This document shows positions 1-8,895 of a stretch of DNA of 64,000 nucleotides, piece by piece. Within the stretch, counting starts at the first letter, position 1; each line of letters begins with the position of its first letter. The notes below the pieces were generated by a model that saw nothing but the letters and a program-made list of their open reading frames with translations, had not been told where the DNA came from and did no database searches. A program made the translations under genes and the position numbers. This DNA is from Streptomyces violaceoruber (lineage in GTDB: Bacteria > Actinomycetota > Actinomycetes > Streptomycetales > Streptomycetaceae): contig JODI01000045.1 of NCBI GenBank assembly GCA_000720805.1, positions 6,003 through 70,002 of the forward strand, read 5' to 3'.

Positions 1-429
1 AGCGAGGAATGCGCGCTCGGCGAGCCGTCGCCTTTCGGGAGTGACCGCCCTCGCCGCGCGCAGTCCGCGACCGCCGGTCGTTTTGCGGAGCTCCGGCAGT
101 ACGGCGGAAATGCCGTCGTCCGCGGCCCACTCCTTCACCGTGTCCCGTACCGCCCCCAGAAGTTGCGGCCGCACGGCCCCACCGCTCGCCCGTCCGAGCA
201 CTCGGTGGAACGCGGCCGCGGTCGCCGTGGAGGCCGAATCCCCCGACGACGCCAGGCAGATGACCGCGTAGTCATGTGCCGCCCGCCAGTGCCGGGCCAT
301 CAACAGCGCGACCGCGCGGGCGTCCGGGGTGGTGCCGCCCAGCCGGGCGACGAGATCGCCGTCGGACTCCCCGGGGCCGGCTCCGGGCCGGGGCGGGTAC
401 GGAGGACGGGGTGGGTTGGGGGATTGCAC
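1..429 (-). CDS. partial hypothetical protein with sigma-factor-like N-terminal domain
   Basis: Reading leftwards, a GTG at 427-429 opens a frame that stays open to the window edge (143 codons), so the C-terminus is missing. A purine-rich AAGGA lies about 9 bases upstream of the GTG. The protein begins with a short Pro/Gly-rich stretch, then helices containing DLVARLGGTTPDAR and ALLMARHWRAAHDYAVICLA. This resembles the sigma-70 region-2-like N-terminus of large Streptomyces proteins that carry further domains downstream, such as ricin-type lectin or membrane segments. That resemblance is from memory of the family. Whether it acts in transcription cannot be told from the fragment. Confidence 0.6.
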   Translation of the reverse strand, partial: MQSPNPPRPPYPPRPGAGPGESDGDLVARLGGTTPDARAVALLMARHWRAAHDYAVICLASSGDSASTATAAAFHRVLGRASGGAVRPQLLGAVRDTVKEWAADDGISAVLPELRKTTGGRGLRAARAVTPERRRLAERAFLA

Positions 430-849
430 TGGACCATTTCCTTCCAAGCCACAGGACGGCTTGTCGAACGCGCGTCCGCAGGAAAGCAGGTGCCCGACTG
501 GTGCATACCTGTGCCGCGTCACATGCGGAGCGGCTTGAGGGGTCAACCGCAGTGATCGACTGCGGGGCCGCTCACCTTCGCACAATTGACGTACAGGAAA
601 CAAGAACTTCGAGTGCCCTGGGTTCAAAAAGGCGTAAATTCAGAAAAGTTACCGTCGGTATCCGCACCCGCATTCGAAATTACCCGTCACGGGCTCGTCA
701 AGTTGTGTACGAGGCAAGCCGGTCGGTCCACGAAATCTCCCACCACGGGACCCGGTTCAGGGCGGACTCCGGGCTTCCCTCGACACACGAGGGCCCCGGA
801 CAGTCGAACCGTCCGGGGCCCGGCACGCCGCCGCTGCCGCGACTACCGC
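430..849. promoter_or_regulatory. AT-richer upstream region with an inverted repeat
   Basis: No convincing gene is seen in these 420 bases. The middle (about 580-690) is clearly AT-richer than its surroundings and probably carries the promoter of the leftward gene ending at the window edge. Positions 547-565 form a perfect inverted repeat, CCGCAGT-GATCG-ACTGCGG, about 120 bases upstream of that gene's start. It could be an operator or a leader hairpin. A terminator hairpin is listed separately at the right end. Confidence 0.4.
791..821 (-). terminator. hairpin terminator after the thioesterase gene
   Basis: A perfect 11-bp stem (GGGCCCCGGAC / GTCCGGGGCCC) with a 9-base loop sits about 30 bases beyond the stop of the leftward thioesterase gene. 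There is no U-tract, as is usual for Streptomyces terminators. Confidence 0.75.
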
Positions 850-1302
850 TCAGTCGTTGGGGCGCAGTGTCCAGATCACCGTCATCTCCCCGGTGACGGC
901 CCCGTCCTCGCGCCGGATGGCGACGGCCACCGGGAACTCCGGGCGCCTGCCCTCGTCGAGTTCGGCGACGATCTCGGCGACGGGGCGCCCGAGTGTCGCG
1001 GTGGCGGTGACCGGCCCCAGGGCGATCTTCTTGAAGGCGATCTCGGCGGTCACCGGAAGCGGCACCGCACGCGAGAGCTGGTCCCCGAAGGCCGCCAGCA
1101 CGATCGCCCCGCTGGCCGACTCGCCCAGCGTGAACATCGCCCCGGCGTGCGGTCCGCCCACGTGGTTGCGGTACTCACTCTGATCCGGAAGGGCCAGCAC
1201 AGCCTTCTCCGCGGAGGTTTCCAGGTATTCCAGGTTCAGCGTCCGAACCATCGGCACCGTGGCGGCGAGCAACTCGCCGATCGACATCTGATCTGCGCCC
1301 AT
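850..1302 (-). CDS. PaaI/DUF4442-type hotdog-fold thioesterase family protein
   Basis: 150 residues. The central segment NHVGGPHAGAMFTLGESASG is the usual substrate-binding helix region of PaaI/YiiD/DUF4442-type hotdog proteins, followed by beta strands such as AEIAFKKIALGPVTATATLG. Such proteins hydrolyse acyl-CoA thioesters, and the substrate here is unknown. An ATG at 1300-1302 is taken as start because the hotdog fold begins shortly after it; the next ATG (1285-1287) is possible. It is transcribed away from the tandem lipoprotein-like genes to its right and ends at a good terminator, so it is probably monocistronic. Confidence 0.75.
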   Translation of the reverse strand: MGADQMSIGELLAATVPMVRTLNLEYLETSAEKAVLALPDQSEYRNHVGGPHAGAMFTLGESASGAIVLAAFGDQLSRAVPLPVTAEIAFKKIALGPVTATATLGRPVAEIVAELDEGRRPEFPVAVAIRREDGAVTGEMTVIWTLRPND

Positions 1303-1371
1303 ACCGCATGTTACCCACGAGTAGCCTTGCTTGGCCAGGACTGCCGGCTGATCGCCGTATCCTTGCCGCCC

Positions 1372-2333
1372 ATGTGGCCAGGACAGCAGCCGCCGGGGGG
1401 CGGGCAGGACCCGCAACAGCAGCCGGCCGGTGGGGACCCGTACCAGCAGTCCGGGTACCAGCAGCATGACCCGTACGCCCAGCAGCAGCCGCCTGCCTGG
1501 GGCGCCCCCACGGTTCCGGGCGGCGCGGGCCCGCGGCCGCCGGGCGGAGGGCGGCGCACCAAGGTGATCGCGATCGCCGCGGCCGCGACCGTCGTCGTGG
1601 CCGCCGCGGCGACGGGGGCCGTCCTGCTGGGCGGCGGCACGGACGACCAGGCCGGTCCCGGCCCGACGGCTTCCTCGGCGCCACCGACCCCACCGCCCAC
1701 CGCATCGGCCGGCCCTCGGGCGGTCGACGCCCAGGAACCCACCGTGGCCGGCTGGCAGACCGGGTGAACGCCGATCGGGGCATCGCCTTCGACGTACCGG
1801 TGAACTGGGCGCTGCAGTCGCCGAGTTGGGTCTCGTACGTGGCGGAGAAGGACGATCCGGAGGAAAAGCCCCTGGTCGCCATGAAGGCACCGGCTGTCCT
1901 CAAGGAGAAGTGGTGTGACGACGAGGACAAGAACGGCGAGACCGACTACACGGCCCTGGCCGGCGTGGGCACCCGCGGCGACAACGGGGCGAAGAGCACC
2001 GCGGACGCTGCCCGCGCGGATTCGACCGCCTGGGTCTACGGCATGTACACCCAGCCGGACCACAAGAAGGTCACGACCGGACAGGTCACCTCCTTCACCA
2101 CCGCTTCCGGCCTCAACGGCAGTGTGGCCACATCCCGTTCCTCGGGTGCCGTCAAGCGCGGCAGGTGCGACTCGGACGGCAAGGCGACGACCTTCGCCTT
2201 CAAGGGCACCGACGGCGGTTTCGCGTCCTGGTCGTTCGTCGGTGCCGCCGGGGTCGGTGAGGAGGTCCCGGACGCCACGATCGAGCAGATCATGAAGACG
2301 GTACGGATCTACGACCCCGTGGACGAACGCTGA
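1372..2333 (+). pseudogene. frameshifted membrane-anchored hypothetical protein, paralogue of the next gene
   Basis: Two open frames together give one protein homologous along its length to the neighbour at 2400-3407. The first frame (1372-1767) encodes a Gln/Pro-rich cytoplasmic N-terminus starting MWPGQQ, a basic stretch, a membrane helix and the motif TVAGW, then stops. The second frame, open from about 1764 to 2333, continues with VNADRGIAFDVPVNW, matching VNPKWGTAFDVPADW in the neighbour. The total of 962 bases is one short of a multiple of three, so a single lost base near 1758-1764 explains everything. Codon use is normal on both sides, so the lesion is recent or is a sequencing error. 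The function of the family is unknown. Confidence 0.8.
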
Positions 2334-2399
2334 TTTGCTACGGCCCTGACAAGAAGAAGTGGCCGAATCGTGTCCCTGGCGGCACTAGGGTGGCTGCCC

Positions 2400-3407
2400 A
2401 TGTGGCCAGGACAGCAGCAGCCGCCCGGGGGCGAGCAGAACCCGCAGCAGCACGACAACCCGTACCAGCAGCCGGGATACCAACAGCCGAATCCGTACCA
2501 GCAGCCGGGGTATCAGCAGCCCAACACGTACGCGCAGCAGCCGCAGTGGGGCGCACCGGGACCGGTGGGCGCGCCCCAGCCGCCCTCCGGTGGTGGCGGG
2601 AACCGGACGAAGGTGGTCGCGATCGTGGCGGCCCTCGCGGTGGTCGCGGCGGCCGGTGTGACCGGTTTCCTGGTCCTGGGCGGGGACAAGGACGACGAGG
2701 CGGACGGCAAGGACACGAAGGCGTCGGCGAGCGCGTCGACCGAGCCGAGCGATTCGGCTTCGGCGTCCGCCTCCGCGGACGACCCGCGGGGCGGCGAGGC
2801 CGAGAAGGCGACCGTCGCGGGCTGGAAGGTCGTCGTGAACCCCAAGTGGGGTACAGCCTTCGACGTGCCGGCGGACTGGGAGGTGCAGCCCCCGACCTCG
2901 TCGATCGCCTTCGAGGAGGAGAACTCCGACGACCTCAAGCCGATCATCACGATGGGGGCGCCGGCGCTCCTCAAGTCCAACTGGTGCGAGTCCGACGACG
3001 ACAAGGACGGCCGCAAGGAGTCCATGTCGCTGGCCGCGACGGGCACCAAGGGGGCCAACGGCGCCAAGAACACCGACGTGATCGCGCTGAACACCCCGGC
3101 CTGGTGGGTCTACGGCGGGTACACCCAGCCTGACAAGAAGAGCATCACGGTCGCCAAGAAGGCCACGCCCTACACCACCGCGTCCGGCGTCAAGGGCAGC
3201 TACTCCTGGGCCTCGTCGACGAACACCCCCGCCAAGGGCAAGTGCATCACCGACGGCAAGGCGATCACGTTCGGCTTCAAGAACTCGGCCGGCGACTACG
3301 TGTCGTGGAACTTCTACGGGGCCAAGGGCGTCAAGGAAGAGGTTTCCAAGGAGACCATCATGAAGATCCTCAGCACGGTACGGCTGCACGGGGACCCGAC
3401 GGACTGA
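2400..3407 (+). CDS. membrane-anchored conserved hypothetical protein, intact paralogue
   Basis: 335 residues from the ATG at 2400. Residues 1-60 are rich in Gln, Pro, Tyr and Gly with repeats of the type NPYQQPGYQQP. A basic NRTK motif precedes one membrane helix (KVVAIVAALAVVAAAGVTGF), then a Ser/Ala/Asp-rich linker and a roughly 190-residue extracellular domain with paired cysteines (SNWCES and KGKCIT). The start matches the frameshifted copy immediately upstream, which begins with the same MWPGQQ and nearly identical DNA. The architecture is common in Streptomyces; its role is unknown. The two genes are a tandem duplication in the same direction, 66 bases apart. Confidence 0.8.
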   Translation: MWPGQQQPPGGEQNPQQHDNPYQQPGYQQPNPYQQPGYQQPNTYAQQPQWGAPGPVGAPQPPSGGGGNRTKVVAIVAALAVVAAAGVTGFLVLGGDKDDEADGKDTKASASASTEPSDSASASASADDPRGGEAEKATVAGWKVVVNPKWGTAFDVPADWEVQPPTSSIAFEEENSDDLKPIITMGAPALLKSNWCESDDDKDGRKESMSLAATGTKGANGAKNTDVIALNTPAWWVYGGYTQPDKKSITVAKKATPYTTASGVKGSYSWASSTNTPAKGKCITDGKAITFGFKNSAGDYVSWNFYGAKGVKEEVSKETIMKILSTVRLHGDPTD

Positions 3408-3676
3408 GCCCTCCCCGTACGCCGCCAACGACAGTCGGCGGAGTGAGGGTCCGGAGGCGACAGTCGGCCGGCGCCCCGAGCCGCCGCCGGCTCAGCGACT
3501 TCTACGGCCCCTGTGCGCCCGCCCGGGAACCAGTCCTCCACGGAGGAGCTCACCGAGTGGCGGCTGTGGGTGACTCCTGTCTTTCTTGCGAGGAATCCCT
3601 CGCGTGCGCAGGCGGCGAGCCGGAACGAACAGGCCCGCCTGCTGGGGCAACGGCGGGGGAGCTGGCCTATGACGGC

Positions 3677-4522
3677 TCAGCCGATGCCGAACGCCCCCTC
3701 GGGGGGTTCGGGTGACGGTACGGCGTCCTCGTCCCGCACCGGACCTGCCCCGTCGATGAAGTCCCTTAGGGCGGGCCCGTGTTCGACCCGGGCCGGGAAG
3801 GCGTCGGAGGCGGTGCGGCGGACCAGGGCGGACGTGTCGAGGGGGTGGTGGGCGGCGACGAGCACCGCGTTGCCGAAGCGGCGCCCGCGCAGCACACCCG
3901 GCTCGGCGATCAACACCAGCTCCTCGAAAACCGTGCCGAAGGTGGCGAGTTGGGAGCGCAGGAAGGCGAAGGGCGCGGCGTCGGCGAGGTTGGCCAGGTA
4001 GACCCCGTCACCCCGCAGGACCCGTGCGGCCTCACGTGCGTAGGCGACGGACGTCAGGTGCGCCGGAACCCGCGAACCGCCGAAGACGTCGGCGACCAGG
4101 ACGTCGGCCGAGTCCGCCGGCGCCCCCTCCAGCCAGGCCCGGGCGTCCGCCGCGTGGACGGCCACCCCCGCCTCCTCCGGCAGCGGAAGATGCTCCACGA
4201 CCAGCTCCAGCAGGGCCCCGTCGGTCTCGACGACGTCCTGCCGGGAGCCGGGCCGGGTGACGGCCACGTACCGGGGAAGGGTGAGCGCGCCCCCACCGAG
4301 ATGCAGCACATCCAGCGGACGCCCCGCCTCGGCCACGGTGTCCAGCACGTGCCCGAGCCGCCGCGCGTACTCGAACTCCAGATGCTCCGGCTCGTCCAGG
4401 TCGACGTACGACTGCGGCGCCCCGTCGACGGTCAACAACCAGGCCCGCTTCCGGTCGACGTCGGGCATCAGCTTGGCGACGCCTTGATCGACGGTGCGGG
4501 TGACGGGGATGGCTTCGTTCAC
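3677..4522 (-). CDS. spermidine synthase-like class I methyltransferase-fold protein
   Basis: 281 residues from a GTG at 4520-4522; an ATG 12 bases further upstream hits a stop at once. The motif DVLHLGGGALTLPRYV is the glycine-rich nucleotide loop of spermidine-synthase-like proteins, followed by VVETDGALLELV (acidic end of strand 2) and DVLVADVFGGSRVP (strand 4). The N-terminal half of a full SpeE is reduced, as in many actinobacterial stand-alone SpeE-like proteins sometimes annotated as spermine/spermidine synthase. True polyamine synthesis is not certain. It lies downstream of tuf3, after a gap of about 100 bases, and could be co-transcribed with it. Confidence 0.75.
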   Translation of the reverse strand: MNEAIPVTRTVDQGVAKLMPDVDRKRAWLLTVDGAPQSYVDLDEPEHLEFEYARRLGHVLDTVAEAGRPLDVLHLGGGALTLPRYVAVTRPGSRQDVVETDGALLELVVEHLPLPEEAGVAVHAADARAWLEGAPADSADVLVADVFGGSRVPAHLTSVAYAREAARVLRGDGVYLANLADAAPFAFLRSQLATFGTVFEELVLIAEPGVLRGRRFGNAVLVAAHHPLDTSALVRRTASDAFPARVEHGPALRDFIDGAGPVRDEDAVPSPEPPEGAFGIG

Positions 4523-4620
4523 GCGTCCATTGTGCCTATGTACGGCACGCCCGAAGGGACGCGGAGAACTGCGGGACCGGCCGGAACCGGCCCGCAGCCC
4601 CCCGCGCAGGGCAACCACCG

Positions 4621-5790
4621 TCACTCGACGGCGGTCACGGTCCCCGCCCCCACGGTCCGCCCGCCCTCACGGATGGCGAACCCGAGCCCCGGCTCGAGAG
4701 GCATGTCGCGCCCCAGGTCGACGGTCATGGTGACCGTCTCCCCGGGCCGGGCGACAGCGACCTCCCCGAGGTCCACGGAACCGACCACATCCGCCGTACG
4801 GATGTAGAACTGCGGCCGATACCCCGTGGCGACCGGCGTCGACCGCCCGCCCTCACGCGTCGACAGCACATACACCTGCGCCGAGAACCGGCTCCGGGGC
4901 ACCACACTCCCCGGCGCCGCCACGACCTGCCCGCGTCGGACGGAGTCCCGTGGCACACCGCGCAGCAGCAGCGCCACGTTGTCCCCGGCCTGCGCCTCCT
5001 CCATCGGCTTGCCGAAGGTCTCCAGCCCCGTGACCACCGTCTCCACGCCGGCCCCGAGCACCTCGACCCGGTCCCCGACGCGCACCGTGCCCCGCTCGAC
5101 GGCGCCGGTGACGACGGTCCCCCGGCCGGTGATGGTGAGCACGTTCTCGACCGGCATCAGGAAGGGCGCGTCCAGGTACCGCTCGGGCATCGGCACATAC
5201 GTGTCCACCGCGTCGAGCAGCGCCTCGATCGAGGCCGTCCAGCGCGGGTCCCCCTCCAGGGCCCGGAGCCCCGACACCCGTACGACGGGCACGGCGTCGC
5301 CGCCGTAGCCGTGCTCGGTGAGCAGGTCGCGGACCTCCAGCTCGACCAGGTCGATGAGCTCCTCGTCGCCCGCGTCGGCCTTGTTGAGGGCGACGACGAC
5401 GTGGTCGACGCCGACCTGACGGGCCAGCAGCACGTGTTCGGCGGTCTGCGGCATGATCCCGTCGAGCGCGGAGACGACGAGGATCGCCCCGTCGAGCTGC
5501 GCGGCACCGGTGACCATGTTCTTGACGTAGTCGGCGTGCCCCGGCATGTCCACGTGCGCGTAGTGCCGGGTGTCCGTCTCGTACTCGACGTGCGCGATGT
5601 TGATGGTGATGCCGCGGGCGGCCTCCTCCGGCGCCCGGTCGATGCGGTCGAACGGCACGAACGTGCCGGAGCCGCGCTCGGCGAGCACCTTGGTGATGGC
5701 GGCGGTCAGGGTGGTCTTGCCGTGGTCGACATGGCCCATCGTGCCGATGTTCAGATGCGGTTTGGTGCGGATGTACGCCGTCTTGGACAT
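4621..5790 (-). CDS. tuf3: elongation factor Tu, divergent third paralogue (tuf3 type)
   Basis: 389 residues. All GTPase motifs are present: GHVDHGKT (P-loop), RGITIN (switch I), DMPGHADY (G3), NKAD (G4) and the C-terminal [13 protein letters not shown]. It is clearly diverged from housekeeping EF-Tu: the usual DCPGHADY reads DMPGHADY, and many surface positions differ. Streptomyces carry such a diverged extra gene (tuf3) besides tuf1, and published work links it to stringent or stress conditions. Positions known to give elfamycin resistance in E. coli EF-Tu (Gln124, Gly316, Gln329, Ala375) look wild-type here, so drug resistance is not indicated. The start is supported by a GAGGT site upstream. 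A hairpin lies in its leader. Confidence 0.92.
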   Translation of the reverse strand: MSKTAYIRTKPHLNIGTMGHVDHGKTTLTAAITKVLAERGSGTFVPFDRIDRAPEEAARGITINIAHVEYETDTRHYAHVDMPGHADYVKNMVTGAAQLDGAILVVSALDGIMPQTAEHVLLARQVGVDHVVVALNKADAGDEELIDLVELEVRDLLTEHGYGGDAVPVVRVSGLRALEGDPRWTASIEALLDAVDTYVPMPERYLDAPFLMPVENVLTITGRGTVVTGAVERGTVRVGDRVEVLGAGVETVVTGLETFGKPMEEAQAGDNVALLLRGVPRDSVRRGQVVAAPGSVVPRSRFSAQVYVLSTREGGRSTPVATGYRPQFYIRTADVVGSVDLGEVAVARPGETVTMTVDLGRDMPLEPGLGFAIREGGRTVGAGTVTAVE

Positions 5791-5857
5791 GGCGGTACCT
5801 CGAAGCCTCTGGTCGGAAAAGATCTCTCCTGGGAGAGGGGGACCCCAAGGACTCGCC

Positions 5858-5900
5858 GACCCTCCCCCTGCGGGGTCCGCCGGACGATCCGGGGAGGGTC
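5858..5900 (-). promoter_or_regulatory. large inverted repeat in the tuf3 leader
   Basis: GACCCTCCCC at 5858-5867 is perfectly complementary to GGGGAGGGTC at 5891-5900. The 23-base loop itself holds GTCC-GCC-GGAC, so the RNA would form a branched or extended hairpin 68-110 bases upstream of the tuf3 start codon. This fits an attenuator or a leader stabiliser. The rest of the 327-base gap between tuf3 and the divergent membrane gene holds the promoters and no visible gene. Confidence 0.5.
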
Positions 5901-6117
5901 AGCTTCGGGCGCCGTCGACTGCGGCGAGGAAATCGGGAACGGCAGCCTTCGGGGCATCCGCGACCGCGGATGCTGCGAGGAGGAAGGCGTACCGGAACAT
6001 GACGCAGATCATTGCTGACGCGTCGTCGCACGTCGAATGGTTTTTCGCGGTGCCGGATCCCCACAACGGACCGGATCCATACGGCGATCACACACGTGAG
6101 TCGGTTACCGTCACTGA

Positions 6118-6906
6118 ATGCTCGATGCCACCACCCGCTCTGGGGGCACCGCCACGGCCTCTCCCCGGGCCACCGCCACCGAACTCGCCGTCGCCGCGGA
6201 GCTCGCCACCGTCGCCCCCGCCCCGGTGGGCCTCACCGCCCGCTGCACGAGAGTGCTGTTGTCGCCCTGGTCGCGCCTGTCCCTGCTCATCGCCCTGCTC
6301 GCCGGCGCCGCCTCGGCCGTTCTGCTCTTCGAACCGCAGCGGCTGCTGGCGGACGGCTGGCCGCCGCAACTCGGCGGAGCCGCGGCGGCGGTGGTCTTCG
6401 GGGTGGCGTACGGGCTGTGCACGGTCGCCTTCGTACCCCGCCCCCTGCTGAACCTGGCGGCGGGCGCCCTCTTCGGCTCCCAGCTCGGGCTCGGCACGGC
6501 CCTCGCGGGCACGGTGCTCGGCGCCGGTGTCGCCTTCGGGCTGGGCCGGATACTCGGCCAGGACGCGCTGCGTCCGCTGTTGCGCGGTCGGTGGCTGAAG
6601 GCCGCGGACGGGCAGCTCAGCCGGCACGGCTTCCGTTCGATGCTGGCGGCCCGGCTGTTCCCCGGGGTGCCGTTCTGGGCCGCCAACTACTGTGCGGCCG
6701 TCTCCCGCATGAGCACCGTCTCGTTCCTGGTGGCGACGGCGCTCGGCTCGATCCCGAACACCGCCGCCTACGTCGTCGCCGGCGCCCGTGCCTCGGCGCC
6801 GACCTCGCCCGCCTTCCTGATCGCGATGGCCTGCATCGCGCTGCCTGCGCTGGTGGGCGCGGTGGTGGCCTGGCGCAAGCGCCACCACCTGCGCGGGGTG
6901 CGGTAA
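6118..6906 (+). CDS. TVP38/TMEM64 family (DedA-like) integral membrane protein
   Basis: 262 residues with five to six hydrophobic segments. The signature region FVPRPLLNLAAGALFGSQLG, then AGTVLGAGVAFGLGR and ARLFPGVPFWAANYCAA, is the SNARE-associated/VTT domain typical of TVP38/TMEM64 and DedA proteins. These are thought to move or flip lipids in the cytoplasmic membrane; the exact substrate is not known here. The gene diverges from tuf3. The first 40 residues are Ala/Thr-rich and not conserved, so a later start is possible, but no better start with a ribosome site was seen. Confidence 0.82.
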   Translation: MLDATTRSGGTATASPRATATELAVAAELATVAPAPVGLTARCTRVLLSPWSRLSLLIALLAGAASAVLLFEPQRLLADGWPPQLGGAAAAVVFGVAYGLCTVAFVPRPLLNLAAGALFGSQLGLGTALAGTVLGAGVAFGLGRILGQDALRPLLRGRWLKAADGQLSRHGFRSMLAARLFPGVPFWAANYCAAVSRMSTVSFLVATALGSIPNTAAYVVAGARASAPTSPAFLIAMACIALPALVGAVVAWRKRHHLRGVR

Positions 6907-6957
6907 CTCCGCAACCCGCTTGCACGGGCTCCAGTTGTCCGGTGACAGGGACTCCGG

Positions 6958-8127
6958 TTACACGGACTCCAGAATCATCGCGTTGGCGAGACCGCCCGCC
7001 TCGCACATCGTCTGCAGGGCGTAGCGCGCGCCGCGCTCCCGCATCGCGTGTACGAGGGTGGTCGTCAGCCGGGTGCCGCTCGCGCCGAGCGGGTGGCCGA
7101 GGGCGATCGCGCCGCCGTGCACGTTGACCTTGGCGAGGTCGGCGCCGGTCTCCTGCTGCCAGGCCAGGACCACGCTGGAGAACGCCTCGTTGACCTCGAA
7201 CAGGTCGATGTCGTCGAGGGTGAGACCGGCCCGGCTCAGAACCTTCTCGGTGGCCGGGACGACGCCGGTGAGCATCAGGATCGGGTCGGAGCCAGTGACG
7301 GCGAAGCTGTGCAGACGGGCAAGGGGGCGCAGGCCGAGCCGGGCCGCGGTCTCGCTCGACGTGATGAGGACGGCGGACGCGCCGTCGTTGATCGGGCTGG
7401 CGTTGCCCGCGGTGACGTTCCACTCGATCTGCGGGAAGCGTTCGGCGAAGTACGGGTCGTGGTAGGCGGGCTTGAGGCCGGCGAGGATCTCGGCGGTGCT
7501 GCCCGGTCGTACGCACTCGTCGCGTGAGACGCCGTCCAGCGGTGCCACCTCGGCGTCGAAGAGACCGGCGTCCCAGGCCGCGGCGGCCTTGTGGTGCGAG
7601 GAGACCGCGAAGGCGTCCATCCGGTCGCGGGTGAGGGACCACTTGGCTGCGATGAGTTCGGCGCTGATCCCCTGCGGGACGAGTCCTTCCTTGTACCGCT
7701 CGGCGACTCCGGGCCCGAACGGGTCCTTGCCCTCGGGCACGTTCGACCACATCGGCACCCGGCTCATGGACTCGACACCGCAGGCGACGACCAGGTCGTA
7801 CGCGCCCGCGATGACGCCCTGCGCCGCGAAGTGCACGGCCTGCTGGGAAGAGCCGCACTGGCGGTCCACGGTGGTCGCGGGGACGCTCTCCGGGAAGCCC
7901 GCGGACAGGGCGGCGTACCTGGTGGTGTTCATGGCCTGCTCGCCGACCTGGTCGACGGTGCCGCCGATGACGTCGTCAATCAGGGCCGGGTCGACACCGG
8001 ACCGCTCGACGAGCGTGCGCAGGGTGTGGGCGAGGAGCTCCACGGGGTGGATGTGCGCGAGGGCGCCGTTCGGTTTGCCCTTGGCTATCGGAGTGCGTAC
8101 GGCTTCGACGATCACTGCGTCACGCAT
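6958..8127 (-). CDS. thiolase family protein, acetyl-CoA acyltransferase
   Basis: 389 residues, full thiolase length. Active-site Cys91 is in DRQCGSSQQA, the second catalytic region is NVHGGAIALGHPLGASG (His), and the third is QTMCEAGGLANA (Cys). It starts MRDAVIVEAVRTPIAKGKPN, typical of FadA/PcaF-like thiolases that cleave 3-oxoacyl-CoA in beta-oxidation or related degradation. The last motif lacks the classic GGG, which suggests the degradative subgroup seen with acyl-CoA dehydrogenases rather than PhaA. The gene diverges from an HxlR regulator across a 117-base region containing repeated CAAACCCTC boxes, so that regulator probably controls it. Confidence 0.9.
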   Translation of the reverse strand: MRDAVIVEAVRTPIAKGKPNGALAHIHPVELLAHTLRTLVERSGVDPALIDDVIGGTVDQVGEQAMNTTRYAALSAGFPESVPATTVDRQCGSSQQAVHFAAQGVIAGAYDLVVACGVESMSRVPMWSNVPEGKDPFGPGVAERYKEGLVPQGISAELIAAKWSLTRDRMDAFAVSSHHKAAAAWDAGLFDAEVAPLDGVSRDECVRPGSTAEILAGLKPAYHDPYFAERFPQIEWNVTAGNASPINDGASAVLITSSETAARLGLRPLARLHSFAVTGSDPILMLTGVVPATEKVLSRAGLTLDDIDLFEVNEAFSSVVLAWQQETGADLAKVNVHGGAIALGHPLGASGTRLTTTLVHAMRERGARYALQTMCEAGGLANAMILESV

Positions 8128-8195
8128 GGTGCCGCCTCCACGATTACCGGTGAGTAGGAAATCCGGACTCACCATAACTCCGCGAGTTGGAAAAA

Positions 8196-8229
8196 CAAAC
8201 CCTCTGAGGGTTGGACAATCAAACCCTCC
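8196..8229. promoter_or_regulatory. probable HxlR operator between thiolase and regulator
   Basis: AACCCTCTGAGGGTT at 8198-8212 is a perfect inverted repeat, and CAAACCCTC occurs twice in direct orientation (8196-8204 and 8220-8228), 24 bases apart. The element sits just upstream of the HxlR gene and within the shared divergent promoter, and is AT-rich compared with its surroundings. It is the most likely binding site of the adjacent regulator. Confidence 0.6.
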
Positions 8230-8244
8230 CCTAGACTGAACGTC

Positions 8245-8715
8245 ATGGCCGCCCCGAAAGACCCTCGCCCCTGCTCGATCGCCGACACCCTGGCACTCGT
8301 CGGCGAGAAGTACTCCCTGCTCGTCCTGCGGGAGGCATGCCTGGGCAACGGCCGCTTCGACCAGCTCGTGCGCAACATCGGCGCCCCGCGCGACGTCCTC
8401 GCGACGCGGCTGCGCCGGCTCGTGGACGCCGGCATCCTGACCAAGCGGGCCTACAGCGAGCGGCCGCAGCGCTTCGAGTACCGGCCCACGCAGGCGGGGC
8501 TGGAGCTGGAGCCGGTCCTGATGACGCTGATGGCCTGGGGCGACCGGCACCTCCACCGCGACGACGACCGTCCGATGGTGGTCGAGCACGCCTGCGGCCA
8601 CGAACTGGTTCCGGTCGTGACCTGCCGGGCCTGCGGAGAGCCGGTCCACCACGATGATCTGACGGCCCGTCCGCAGGCACCGGGGTGGACGGTGGCGGGC
8701 CCGACGGCCGCGTAG
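8245..8715 (+). CDS. HxlR family winged-helix transcriptional regulator
   Basis: 156 residues. The N-terminal part has the HxlR hallmarks: a near-N-terminal cysteine in PCSIADTLALVGEKYSLLVL, then GRFDQLVRNIGAPRDVLATRL (recognition helix) and LVDAGILTKRAYSERPQRFEY (wing). The C-terminal 40 residues contain CGHE...CRACG with several histidines, a possible small metal-binding tail. HxlR proteins respond to electrophiles or small molecules and usually act on divergent neighbours, here the thiolase. The start ATG directly follows the operator-like repeats. Confidence 0.88.
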   Translation: MAAPKDPRPCSIADTLALVGEKYSLLVLREACLGNGRFDQLVRNIGAPRDVLATRLRRLVDAGILTKRAYSERPQRFEYRPTQAGLELEPVLMTLMAWGDRHLHRDDDRPMVVEHACGHELVPVVTCRACGEPVHHDDLTARPQAPGWTVAGPTAA

Positions 8716-8895
8716 CCACGGCCCGTCGCCACCCGGCCCTCCCGCCGAATTCCTCGGCCGTCACCACCAAACCCCTGTGGCGGGGCTGTCACTTCAGGAC
8801 GCTACGCTGCCCCTCAGCACTTCCGATCACCGCGCCCGCCGGCTCGGTGTGCCCGTCGCTCCTCACCACGATCAGCGCTTGGACTCCGTTACTTC

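Noticed and set aside
586..1767. One long rightward frame running through the terminator and antisense to the thioesterase gene into the first paralogue.
   Set aside because: Only the part from 1372 has coding character and a homologue; the upstream part is antisense and contains a terminator hairpin.
4621..5790. Elfamycin-resistant EF-Tu as a self-resistance marker of an antibiotic cluster.
   Set aside because: The known resistance positions look wild-type and no biosynthetic genes surround it.
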